NCBI GenBank assembly: GCA_963971285.1
Contig: OZ020249.1
Location: 8,928,001 to 8,992,000 of the forward strand
DNA from: Astropecten irregularis
Taxonomy: Eukaryota > Echinodermata > Asteroidea > Paxillosida > Astropectinidae
Length of the DNA stretch: 64,000 nt
Reading direction: 5' to 3'
Shown: one piece after another, positions 1 to 10,059 of the stretch
How positions within the stretch are numbered: the stretch's first letter is position 1
Layout of the letters: every line of letters starts with the position of its first letter
The notes under the pieces: generated by a model
Told to the model about the DNA's origin: nothing
Databases searched by the model: none
The model's input: only the letters and a program-made list of their open reading frames with translations
Program-made: the position numbers and the translations under genes

Positions 1-4
1 AATG

Positions 5-381
5 TAAGGTGACCAGATGTCCCCGATTTCCAGGGACAGTCCCCGATTTGACAGTGCCGTCCCCGATGAAAAATTGTCCCCGAAAATGTCCCCGATTCGA
101 CGAAAGGCCCCCTAAAATTCTAATTGTCCTAAATAAAAAAAAAACTGAACGAAGTGTATGGTCACCTTATGTGCTGAAGAAGATCCATTCTTCAGTGCGC
201 CGACAACCGCCTAATAGACATGTAAGTATGTAACCCACTCATGTCAACTGGACAAGATGTCCATAGATGCCACCATTTTGCATAGGCACCATCTGGATTC
301 AAAAAATTTTCAAAATTATACGCCTCCCCCAGGACACGGATCACTGTCCCCGGATCATCTCACCAAAATATGGTCACCTTA
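5..381. repeat. Palindromic element with AAGGTGACCA ends
   Basis: The sequence starts with TAAGGTGACCA at 5-15 and ends with its complement TGGTCACCTTA at 371-381. A further copy of the end lies near 160-172, and GTCCCCGA-type motifs recur between. This is the pattern of a short non-autonomous inverted-repeat element. No coding region is visible inside. The target-site duplication is unclear. Confidence 0.5.
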
Positions 382-837
382 CTTTAAAGAATTGTGTGAA
401 TCATGATCTTGACTGGTGCTTTTGGCTCCTCCTCAATCAGGTTGAAGGTCCAGGCCTTAATGATGACAGCATGTGACCTGTGTGGTACGGCTAAGCTCTG
501 GCCATACCAACGAGAAACAGTCGACTGTCTCTACCAGGAGTTCTATGCTCAGGTACATTGTAATAACTAATCAAGCTCGAAATTCAGTTTCCACCTCTTC
601 TTTGTTTTTGTTTAATAGTGCGCATGTTAAAGCTTTGAAGGCATTGTTGGTCCCTCGGTGGTCCATGTCGTGACAGACACAAGCAATAAACATGGCCTGG
701 CACTGGCGATGGTTGAAGTCCGAAAATTCAATACTTTTCGATATTTATTCATAAACTTGACTTTCAGCATTATTTTAAGACCAACTCTTTCAATAAGATC
801 TGTAAAATCCTTAGCTGTAAATAACTTAGTGAAATGC
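382..837. other. Unassigned intergenic stretch
   Basis: Only short chance reading frames without splice context are present. I see no recognised repeat and no domain. Confidence 0.5.
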
Positions 838-1201
838 TTAAGGTAATATCATACTTTGGTTTCTGTCAAAGAAATGCAGATTCATGAGTAAAAATATCAA
901 GGAAGATACAATCACAGTCATCTGTGAAAATTTCAGTTCCATACAGTGCCCACTTTTTGAGAAAACAGTGAAAAACAGCCACAGTATTTCTTGAGTCTTT
1001 TTTCTTTTATTTTTGATCTTTTAAAAGATCCAAACGATTTTCGGTCGTTGTTTTACTAATTTCTGGAAAAATACACCATTTCAGGCGGAAAAAATTTAAC
1101 GGTATGTTTCTACCACCACCATCTTCATACCCTGTAAGTTATACGTAAATCTGTGAACATTTCTGTTTTCTTGTCTTACCAAAGTATGATAGTACCTTTA
1201 A
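838..1201 (+). mobile_element. MITE family A, copy 1
   Basis: The left end is AGGTAATATCATACTTTGG and the right end is CCAAAGTATGATAGTACCT, close to inverted repeats and bordered by TTAA. The inner sequence matches the other A copies (TTCATG, GTGCCCACTTTTTGAG, TTTCTACCACCACCATC). There is no transposase. This copy is nearly full length, about 360 bp. Confidence 0.85.
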
Positions 1202-1408
1202 AGATTGTGTTCTTGTGTTTTGCTTGTAAGCTGAATTAGTTGCTTGCTTAAAAACTAAAGAAATTTCGATTCTATAGCGGCATCTCTTTTTTCAAAAGCT
1301 TAAGGACCCAGACACAAAATACAAGCAAGTGGCACACAACGGGACATTCGGAGAAGAAACACGTCAGGGAAGCCGCAATTGGTGTGAAAAATGAATAAAT
1401 TATCAATA

Positions 1409-2165
1409 GCTGGTTGCTATAAGGAACAAAAAATAGCTTCCAAGAGATGGCAACTTTCCACCAAGTCTCTGATCAGCGACAGCAATATTAGGCCTCATTA
1501 TTGTATCAAAATCCAAAAATGACATCCGATTAGAGAACGGCATCATTACACAAATATTATCTGGCAGCTTGCAGCTTGCCTCCAAAAGCTGGCTCGGTTA
1601 TCGTCACTCGGCCTGATTCAGAGAGTAATGTTGATGATGACCACAGTTTTAATACATTTAGGTTCCCATGATTTGGCCCTAGAATGCTGTAGTATAAGGT
1701 CACTAAACTCAAGTCTGTAGTAGAATCCAAGAATTAAGAAAGGGGGAGACCAAGTTGTACATTTGTTTTAGGGTGACGAGAAGAAGCGAAGAGGGGAGCA
1801 GCCTCTGGAAATGCTGGTTGCTTAAGGAGCAAAAATAGCTTCCAGAAGATAGCAACTTTCCACCAAGCATCTGATTAGAGAACGTCATCACTACACGAAA
1901 TCGGCTGCTTGCTTAATTCCGAAAGCTGGCTCGGGTATCGTCACTCAGCCGGCATGATTCAGAGAGTTATGATAATGATGACCCTTTTTTGACAAATTTA
2001 ACCATAAGGTCCCCATGCATGATTCGGATCTAGAATGTTGAAGTATTATGACTATTAACTCAAGTCTGTTGCAAGAATCCAAGAAAGAAAGGGAGACACC
2101 AAGTTGTGCATTTGTTTTAGGGCGACGAGGAGAAGCGAAGAGGGGAGCAACCTCTGGAAATGATG
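1409..2165. repeat. Two-copy tandem duplication, ~400-bp unit
   Basis: The block AAATAGCTTCC...CAACTTTCCACCAAG occurs near 1431 and 1837. The later block TTCAGAGAGT...GATGATGACC, followed by AACTCAAGTCTGT and GGGGAGCA..CCTCTGGAAATG, occurs at about 1617-1812 and 1958-2163. The copies have diverged by substitutions and small indels. No coding content was found. Confidence 0.65.
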
Positions 2166-2227
2166 GACAGGGATAACCAAGATGACCTGCCAAAACAACA
2201 AGTGAGTACATGTACATACAAGAGTTT

Positions 2228-2695
2228 AGACACTTCCTTGAAGAGGATGTTCAACACTCAACAAACCTCGCTTTATTTATTAGAACTAATATCCCTAAAT
2301 TACGTGACGTGAGGAAAAAGATACTTATCTCACACTGAACACAGAAAGAGAGTCTTTTTGGATGGTTTTTCTTTCAACGTGCTCGACCCGCAAGCTCCCC
2401 AAAATTCATATTCTCTGAATTTCGTCAGATATGGGAGCCTTTTATTCAAAAGAAAAGGCTCCCATATCTGACGTCGCAAAATTACACAAATTTGTCTGCT
2501 GCTCCCATTGACGAAATTCAGAGAATCTGGATTTTGTGGAGCTTGCGGGTTGAGAGAAAAATCATCCGAAAAAGACTCTCTTTCTCTATTCAGCGTGAGA
2601 TAATTTTTTTTCATTTCAAGTAATTTAAGGATAATAGTTCTAACAAATAAAGTGACGTTTGTCGAGTGTTGAACATCCTCGTTAAGTGTGTATCA
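2228..2695. repeat. Long palindromic MITE (~465 bp)
   Basis: The whole segment folds back on itself. GATGTTCAACACTC near 2248 is complementary to GAGTGTTGAACATC near 2664. The inner arms pair through AAAGAGAGTCTTTTTGG / AAAAAGACTCTCTTT, GAATTTCGTCAG, and GGGAGCC / GGCTCCC at the centre. It is typical of foldback MITEs. No reading frame with known similarity. Confidence 0.75.
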
Positions 2696-2815
2696 GTGGC
2701 AAGACTCCGTTGATAAAAGAAAGATGAACATGTCTGGACGTTATTTCCTTTCATGTTTTCATTTAGTACAGTGGTCCATTATGCCATCATGCAGCGTGCA
2801 TACTGTTTGCTGAAC

Positions 2816-3059
2816 AGGGGCCAATTTCATAAAACTGTTAAGCACAAACATTTGCTTAGCACAAAAATGTCTCGCCCAATGAAAACAAACCACCATTGAA
2901 CATTCCATTTGATATTCATGGTCAACGAACAACAGCCAAAGAACAATCAAAAGTGATACACAACACATGGAAATGTGGTTGTTAACCCTGTTTTTATTAA
3001 GACAGAAATGTCACTTGCTTAGCACATTTTCGTGCTAAGGAGCTCTGAAATTTGCCCCA
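2816..3059. mobile_element. MITE family E, copy 1
   Basis: The ends are GGGGCCAATTTCATAAAACTG and a diverged complement (AGCTCTGAAATTTGCCCC). The inner block has CTTAGCACAAAAATGTCTCG, CCACCATTGAA and a GTTAACCCTGTTTTTATTAA stretch. It is shared with copies at 53281, 59378 and, in part, 24055 and 45340. Confidence 0.75.
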
Positions 3060-3796
3060 GATGGATAGTGTATGTTGTCTAGGCTGCGTGATGAATGCTA
3101 TACAACTATACAATTACATTTATCTCCTTTTAAACCGACTGAGCACCTTCAGCCCGTTGTTATGTTACATACTCCAATTTCACTAACATTTCTCCCGTTT
3201 TAGTGCCTACAAACTCTATCTGCTGTCTACCTTCCATTCTTTCAATTTCCCTCCCACCTTTATATCCTCTCCTCTTGGCCATCTATTCTAACCACTTCCA
3301 AATCCTTTCGTCCGTGGTATACCCAAATGATAATAAAGTAGAGTGTGCATTAATATTTCTGTGGTGATGGATCGAGTGTACCATGCCATTTCACAATTTT
3401 GTTTTATTTTAACAATCCCATTTCACGCATTATACAATAAAAGTCACATTCTCTCAATGAATCAAATAAAGTTTGTCCTCAATGACTTCTCAGCAAATGT
3501 TTTATTTTGTCACTTTCATATCCTGCATTTTCTTTCCCCGACCCGATTCCAGATCGGTTTCCTGACGAATGTCGCCATGCCCTGCTTCTCAACTCTATCA
3601 GAAATCCTGCCTCCAGCAAAGTTCCTTCTAGAAAGCTGCAAGTAATAACGACTTTCATTAATTCCTCCTATATTTCAAGACTCGTTGCGTATGCCTATAT
3701 TGTTGATGTGCTCTTTCTATCGGACTGTTTGTATACGTGTATCTTCAAAATGTAGGCCTATTCTTCAAAAGTGTATATCCTCTAGGCCTAACTGTA
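3060..3796. other. Unassigned intergenic stretch
   Basis: This is AT-rich single-copy-looking sequence. Two short overlapping plus-strand reading frames of 80-100 codons (3343-3755) lack recognisable motifs and splice context, so I do not call a gene. Confidence 0.4.
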
Positions 3797-4070
3797 CATG
3801 GGTCGATTTCATGAGGCCCTACGATAAATCGCGACTCGAGTTACGAAGGATAACCCATCGAATCCTACGATTTCTACGTAGGGCTGCTATGCTAAATCGT
3901 ACGATTGATAGTAAGTTACGATGAGTTTGGTGAAATCGACCAGGGGTGGATTTCACGCCGAAGACCTACGATCGATCGTAACTCGAGTTACGAAGGATAA
4001 CCCATCGCAAGGGGCCTGCAATGCATCATAAGCCCCACAATGAGTTTGGTGAAATCGACTCCCATGGCCA
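3797..4070. mobile_element. Palindromic family D element, copy 1
   Basis: The outer parts are GGGTCGATTTCATGAGGC and TTTGGTGAAATCGACTCC. The inside has repeated CGACTCGAGTTACGAAGG / AACCCATCG modules, themselves partly palindromic. The same vocabulary (CTCGAGTTACGAT, GGCTTCGTGAAAT) recurs near 18915, 19100, 40432 and 49163. Confidence 0.7.
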
Positions 4071-4553
4071 AATAATGTTCCCTATCCAGTGAGCAGTATT
4101 GTGTAAATACTGATCAACTTTTGTCTTTTTAGGCATGCCATAAATTAATAAACCTTTGTTATTAGGCATCGTATCCCACTACCATCTGTTTCTCAAATAT
4201 AGAAAGTTGATAGGGCACTGGGAATATACAAATACATTACTTTGCTACCCTGGATCTCTTACGCTTAGGATCGCCTTACAACTTTTTGCTTGAATGTCAT
4301 AACTGAGCTCAATAAGACACTGGAAACGCATAGTTGTTATTATAATACTGTATCATGTTATTGGCATAATGCTATTAGTAACATAATAAAATGAAAGTAT
4401 AATACTTAGAGTAGGTCTATACCCATTCAGTACAAATGGAAAACTGTGACCAAGCACTCTTTGAAGAGTCATATAATGAGGGACAACTCTTTTTTAATTC
4501 GTCTTCCACTCTTTTAGAGTGAAGATTGCATCGTTTGGAGTGATTCTTCACTC

Positions 4554-4978
4554 TGGTCCCCCAAAAAACGCAACACTTGTGTCGAGAACTATTATATGAA
4601 AATTAAACTGTTTATCACTTCAAGATTCAGATATGTGTTAAATCTATGTCTTGGCTATTGCCATGTAGAATTTGAGCAAAATTTGACTAAAATTGAGTGT
4701 AAAAACTAAGACTGAATCACCGAACCTCAAAACCTGAATTCTATCTTTCTTTCATACACATTATGTGTGTATTGACCACTATAATAATGCGTGTTATCCT
4801 TGCAAATTTGTTTTTAAGCAGTACTCTTTCAATTTGTCATATTTTCGCCAATTTCAGCCCCAATATGTTTAAATTCTACACGGTGATAGCCAAGACATGG
4901 CTGTATCATTATATTTGAATCATTTTAACATAATGGGTCTCGACACAGTGTTGCGGTTTTTTTCTGGGACACCCTGTA
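4554..4978. mobile_element. MITE family C, copy 1 (mariner-like ends)
   Basis: The right end is CTGGGACACCCTGTA; the left end is a degraded version (GGTCCCCCAAAAAACGCAAC). The inside has the family C core: GTGTCGAGAACTATTATAT, CTTGGCTATTGCCATGTAGAA, CATTATGTGTGTATTGACC and TTTGTTTTTAAGCAGTACTC. Family C has TA-flanked TACAGGGTGTCC ends like many mariner-type MITEs. Confidence 0.8.
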
Positions 4979-5138
4979 GAGTGAAATAACCACTCTTCTC
5001 TTTTGATAGCCATAATTTCTACGGGACAACTCGATTCCGTAACGAGTTGTATTTTTCACTCTTTTAACTTTATAGAGAGTGAAACCTTTTTACAGTTTTG
5101 TTTATGTTGTGATATTTTTTCAGAGATAATCTGGTGCA

Positions 5139-8100
5139 ATGGCAACAGGAGACGGAAGGTAAAAGTACTGCCATGTGGGAAGTGGGCACATCTAGATTGG
5201 CGTCCTCTAAATAGATCACCGGACGTATTAAATCTGTCTGGTCATGCATGGCTTCCAACCCAACCCAGATATCACACTTCCCGAAGTGGAAGATACACTC
5301 AACAAGGGAGTAAAAGCAGTTCGCCTTAACAGATAAGTAATTCCAAACGCACCAGAATTATACCTACGACTCTAATTTTTTGCTCTATAGGTACTCTGAA
5401 ACATTATTATACATGTTTTATATTAAAGGTATAATACATAATTGGTAAAGGTAACAAAACAGCACTCACTGTCTAATCCAACATGTACATAAAATAACAT
5501 ACCTGTGAAAATTTGAGCTCAATCGGACTTCTGAGTCACGAGAAATTTGTGAAAAACCGACTCAATTTATTCTTAAAAAAAATAAAGAAAGAATGGTTTT
5601 GATCTTACTCAAGATCAAAACTGTTTTCGGTCTTTGTTTACTATACAATTTTTGAATAAATACACAATTTCAGGCGGTACTATTTAAACGGTAAATGTAT
5701 GTTTTTTACAAGCACGTACCACGTGCGTAGTTATGGGCCTATATGTAAATCTGTGAACATTTCTGTTTGGGTATGTTACCCATCTTGTACTGTACCTTTA
5801 AACAATATGTCATTATAAAACCATATTCACATGGGCAATTGTAACCAGCAGAAGTACAGAGTAACATGAATTTATCCAAGAATATAAAGTTTTAATATGT
5901 CATACAGAAACACCATGCTCTTTATTAAGACGACTGTCTACTGTCTAGCTAATTTTAATTATTTAATGAATTTGTTCAAATGAGTTCAAACAGTTAGGAA
6001 GTTTAACAAGTACGTTTTTACAATTTAAAACATTCATCTAATAAATAATTTTAAAAATAAGTAAAGAACAAAAATGAGTTTAACGAAACGTTTACAATAA
6101 CTAAATTTGGAAGATGCATATAATTATTTAAATGGTAGAATCTCTCGTAGGCTTTATAGTATTTCCCGTTTATTTCTGTAAAGGTAATTTTCGGTAAAAG
6201 TACTGATAATCCATTCGAAGTACATGAACTTGAAGAATTCAAGAAGAATATATAATAAGCAGATTTAATGGCAATGTGTAGTACAAAATGTTGGCGAATA
6301 AAAATTAAACTGTTGTCAATGCCGTTATTGAGTACAAACTATTCGCTGGTCAGCTTCTATTCAATACACAAGGACATTTGGGCAAGAATGTTGTATACAC
6401 TAATACGCATTTTTTCAGCATTATCTAAATACTTGTAAGAAATGCAATTTGAACACGAACAAATATAGGCCTAGAATTCAAAAACGTTCTAACAGTTGTA
6501 CCTTTCACACTCTTTCCCGAGTGACTTCTTTAGCTTCATTAATCTGAGACAGGGGTTATAATCTGAAACAACATGCTTATGGCAGATGAACGGTTTTACT
6601 TGCAAACCAAAAAATGCAGTCGCTTTTTTTAAGAAGCGTAAAATTTTGTGCTCAGGAGGCAATTCAGGGCCCGACTCAGAAAGTATAACAACGCAGGAGT
6701 TGCTCTCAGCCAATCAAAATCACGCATTGGTCAACCGGTAAGTACACACCCACAATCTCTCAGCCAATCAGAAGTTACACGGAATTGGAGGCAGCCAATC
6801 ACTGCATCTTTAATGAAGTGACATCACGGCAAATGCAGTGACGCAGATCCCGAGCGCAGTTAACAAACCTAGTACACACACACAAGAAATTAATAGAAAT
6901 TTTTTTTAAAGCATTGGTCGTATTCAGAATTTTAATTCATTTAAATACCATTTTGCACATCGAGGTTTTTCAACTTGTACTTTCTAAGATTTTCAATAAT
7001 GTTGGCAACAGTTGCAAAAAATACACAATTGTTGGGTGCTGTGGCCTAGTGGTTTGGCGTGTATTCAAGGTATTGTGATCAATCTACAGATTGTGGGTTC
7101 GAATCCAGCCATGGAATAGTGATGCTTGTGTCCTTGGGCAAGACGCTTTGTCACAAATTGCTCCTCTTCACCCAGGTGTAAATGGGTACCTGCGAGTGTA
7201 GAATGGCTCTGTAATTTCATAAGCCCCTCTGTCCCTCATAGTAGCACGCCGGGATTATATACTCCCCAGGGAGCTGAGATGGTTTCAGAAATGTAAATCT
7301 TTGCCCGATGACAAGGGATATAATGCACAGAGGAGTATTGATATAAGTAGCTGCACTATTATGTCCAATTATTATTATTAGTAACATTTCAGAGATGTAC
7401 GCGAGCTTATAAGGACATCATATTCGTTTTATTTCAGTGGTACCTCTGGCCTATACACATCGAGGTGGCCATTCACTTTCACTGCACAACACAAGGGCAA
7501 GCACACGTGGACTCATAATGGAAAAACAACTATTACTGGTGAGTACAATGTCAATTTTTATCAATGAATAATGGGAGACTTTGGAGAACCGGTCATCAAG
7601 TCAACAGCGCGCGCACGCACGCGCACGCACCCACGCGCAAAACAACACGCGCATGGTCACAATGGACCTTATCGGAGATAGCCAAAAATTGGCTGTGCGC
7701 AAAGCACTCTGGGAAACGCAGGGTTGTTAGGGCTGGCGCTGAGTGCATAAAACGTATGGACATGAAAATTCAACTATAAATAAGTACTCAACTTTACACC
7801 GCTGGAACAAGTGACTCCACAGTAACATTCCATGGACCGTTGTGCAGCATCGTTATGTATAACAACTCAAAGCAAGACTGTCTTCTAGGAAAAAATACAA
7901 CTTTAAACTTTGCGAGCCGGGAGCTATACGAATATACGCGTGTCGATTCGTGTGGTAAAACTTTTAAACCCAATGGACCTTATCGGAGATAGCCAAAAAC
8001 TGGCTGTGCGCAAAGCACTCTGGGAAACGCAGGGTTGTTAGGGCTGGCGCTGAGTGCATAAAACGTATGGACATGAAAATTCAACTATAAATAAGTACTC

Positions 8101-8759
8101 AACTTTACACCGCTGGAACAAGTGACTCGACATTAACATTCCATGGACCGTTGTGCAGCATCGTTATGTATAACAACTCAAAGTAAAGCTTTCTTCTAGG
8201 AAAAAAGACAACTTTAAACTTCGCGAGCCGGCAGCTATACGAATATACGCGTGTCGACGCGAGTGGTAAAACTTTTAAAACCAATGTTACCCACTGTCCT
8301 TTGCGCGCGCACGCGCAGCGCGGAAAACAGGCTATCTCCGATAAGGTCCATGTTGCCCACTGTCCTTTGCGCGCGCACGCGCAGCGCGGAAAACAGGCTA
8401 TCTTCGATAAGGTCCATTGCGCAAGTATGGCTTGCGCGTGCGCTGTTGACTCAAGACCATAGAGCTATATTAAATAATTTTAATATAGCTCTATGCTCAA
8501 GACCGATTCTCAAAAGTCTGACTCTCCCATTATAATGATTCGCTTCATGATTTGATGTTTTGCCATGTTACGCATTGAAACAACCATGATCAACATTTTT
8601 TCATTACTTGAAGGTAGGCCTATATCAAATTGCCTTCTTATATTGGTTAACTTTATAGGGATAGATTATAGTTATGCGCACTCATGGAAACATAATGCAA
8701 ACGGATTTACATACTCGATCGGCCTCAGTGCCCCAGGCCTGAAAATTCACACTGTATAA
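5139..8759 (+). CDS. Small three-exon gene of unknown function, 73 aa
   Basis: Three coding exons join in frame: 5139-5158 within a 3' exon part beginning at 5124 after TTTTTTCAG (start codon, donor GTAAAA), 7438-7538 (ATTTCAG acceptor, GTGAGT donor) and 8659-8759 (TTTATAG acceptor, stop TAA). Phases match at both junctions (phase 2, then phase 1). The predicted 73-residue protein starts MATGDGSGTSG and ends in GLKIHTV. It is basic, rich in His, Thr, Trp and Gly, and has no cysteine, signal peptide or membrane segment. Exons 2 and 3 each contribute 101 coding bases and carry similar motifs (HTWTHNGKTTIT, HSWKHNANGFTYS), which suggests exon duplication. A non-coding first exon must lie upstream, because the start exon begins at an acceptor. 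I do not recognise the family. The introns hold MITE B, a SINE and nested palindromes. The chance that the joining is accidental cannot be excluded. Confidence 0.45.
5423..5801 (+). mobile_element. MITE family B, copy 1
   Basis: TTAA borders the left end AGGTATAATACATAATTGG and the right end TACTGTACCT. The inner sequence (GTCTAATCCAACATGTACAT, GAGCTCAATCGGAC, GTTTTGATCTTAC) is shared with the B copies at 19828, 24409, 26590, 41712, 49095 and 56270. It lies in intron 1 of the small gene. Confidence 0.8.
5802..7032. other. Intron 1 remainder, no feature recognised
   Basis: AT-rich sequence within intron 1 of the small gene. Two to three TCAGCCAATCA-type blocks near 6705-6800 recur in close succession and may be part of a degraded repeat. 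No exon can be supported. Confidence 0.35.
7033..7381 (+). mobile_element. tRNA-derived SINE, copy 1
   Basis: The head resembles a tRNA with pol III promoter boxes: A box GTGGCCTAGTGG at 7041-7052 and B box GGGTTCGAATCC at 7095-7106. A unique body follows (CTTGGGCAAGACGCTTTGTC, TGGGTACCTGCGAG, GCTGAGATGGTTTCAG) and then a short (ATT)n tail near 7370. Two further copies lie on the minus strand at about 20860 and 53068. It ends about 56 bases before exon 2 of the small gene. Confidence 0.85.
7662..8417. repeat. Family K element: 311-bp tandem pair plus 66-bp tandem pair
   Basis: A unit beginning ATGGACCTTATCGGAGATAG at 7662 repeats at 7973 with few differences. It ends with two 66-bp repeats (CCCACTGTCCTTTGCGCGCG at about 8289 and 8355), each closing with the complement of the start, CTATCTCCGATAAGGTCCAT or a one-base variant. 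The inverted ends make it a foldback element inserted into family I. Function unknown. It has no protein-coding content. Confidence 0.75.
8459..8494. repeat. 36-bp perfect hairpin with 9-bp direct flanks
   Basis: Arms of 16 bp (ATAGAGCTATATTAAA and its exact complement) surround the loop TAAT. CTCAAGACC stands on both sides, which reads as a 9-bp target-site duplication of a tiny foldback insertion. Confidence 0.7.
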
Positions 8760-9357
8760 CCAGCTCGGTTGAATGCAATGTAATATATGACTCATCTTAT
8801 GAAATACAAGCAGTCATGCGTTACCTTTTTCAGGCGGCATATAAATTATCTTGTCAACAGCAAGGCCATGTAAAATTATTATCATTCCTGTAGTTTGGCA
8901 TAAGCCCGATAGCATTTTTTATTGACCGTACCCTAATTCACTAGACATGACAACATCGAGGGAATTTAAAGGCACACTTTGCAAGCGTGATATAAAGTGC
9001 ATCATTATTATGCAGCTGCACTTTGAATAACTGGCCCAGGAATCACGCATTACTTACGGCTGACCTCAATGTATTATAGGCATACATAGGCAGGAAAAAG
9101 GAAAAATATAGGATCGCCACCGGTTGGATGATAACAATATTACGCAGCCCTCTGCTTTTAACTCGACGAAAGAAATCAATTGAATTGAACTTCAAAAATA
9201 TTATTGCTTCTGTGCTAGCAATATGTGGTTACAATAATTTGAAACGGACTTTTTTTCGTCTCAACGAGGTTTTAAAGTCAATCATTTAATTATGGCTAAG
9301 GTTATTTTTTTTAACTTGGGCCTGTCATTACGTATGGTTATGGTTTGCAAACCATTA
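8760..9357. other. Intergenic stretch between the convergent genes
   Basis: No recognised repeat and no clear AATAAA poly(A) signal just after the small gene's stop. The stretch presumably holds its 3' untranslated end. Nothing else can be supported. Confidence 0.35.
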
Positions 9358-9594
9358 AAAAAAAACAGTGAAAAACGCCAAAGGAATTGTTTGACCTTTT
9401 AAAGATCAAAATTATTCATTGGTTTTACTCTTTTCTTGAAATAGCCTACAGCATTTCAGGCAGAAAAACGTGAACGATATAATTTTGTACCATCACCATC
9501 TTAATACACTATAAATTATAGGTAAATCTGTGAAGATTTATGTTTCTGTATAGGCCCCCATGCTTCCAAGTATGATATACTGTAGTACCTTTAA
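9358..9594 (+). mobile_element. MITE family A, 5'-truncated copy
   Basis: Contains the right part of family A (GTGAAAAACGCC, TTTCAGGCAG, CACCATC, AAGTATGATATACTGTAGTACC) and ends with TTAA at 9591. The left half is missing. Confidence 0.7.
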
Positions 9595-9626
9595 TTAAAG
9601 AGTGCAAAGCAATGGTCAGATACACG

Positions 9627-10033
9627 GGTGTCGATCCCGGGGGATGGGGGGATATATTCCCCCCAATATTTTTTTTTGGGGGGGGGGGGGCGTGCATTAT
9701 CATTCCCCCAATATCATTTCGAGGTTGAATGTCATTTACTATTGACAAAACATCTGGAGTGCCAACAAAATAATGAAAAATAGCATGCTTGGAATGTAGA
9801 AAGATAATACATTTTGTTTTTGTTTTTTGTGTCTTCGCAGTGAATTTATACTTTTTTTTTTCTTGTGAATATCGTTTTTAAATGCTCTAAAATGCGACTT
9901 AAAGTCCCTGGTGATGTGGGAAGGGGCTATCCCACCTCCCACACCTCCCCCCGGTCGCTTCGCTCCCTCGCATAGGACACAAAATCACCAATCACCCCCC
10001 CCCCCCCCCCAATCAAGAAAAGAAATCGACACC
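9627..10033 (+). mobile_element. Family L element, copy 1
   Basis: Begins GGTGTCGATCCCGG and ends GAAATCGACACC, an inverted pair. Long G and C runs lie near both ends. The core (AATATCGTTTTTAAATGCTC, GGTCGCTTCGCTCCCTCGCA) is shared with copies at 19169 and 32177. It ends 27 bases from the stop codon of the CAP gene, so it may lie in that gene's 3' untranslated region or following intron. Confidence 0.8.
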
Positions 10034-10059
10034 AATGATCAAATAATATCTTGATCGTA

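Larger units (their letters stand above)
7569..8531. mobile_element. Palindromic family I element carrying nested insertions
   Basis: The left arm starts AATGGGAGACTTTGGAGAAC and the right arm ends AAAGTCTGACTCTCCCATT. The arms include the GCGCACGCGCACG run typical of family I. Between them sit K units (7662-8417) and a 36-bp hairpin (8459-8494), so this is at least a three-layer nest inside intron 2 of the small gene. Other I copies: 17466, 21608, 28591, 52145. Confidence 0.75.

Noticed and set aside
7033-7110. Functional tRNA gene in the SINE head
   Set aside because: Only the promoter boxes are good; no full cloverleaf, and the same head with body and tail occurs three times.
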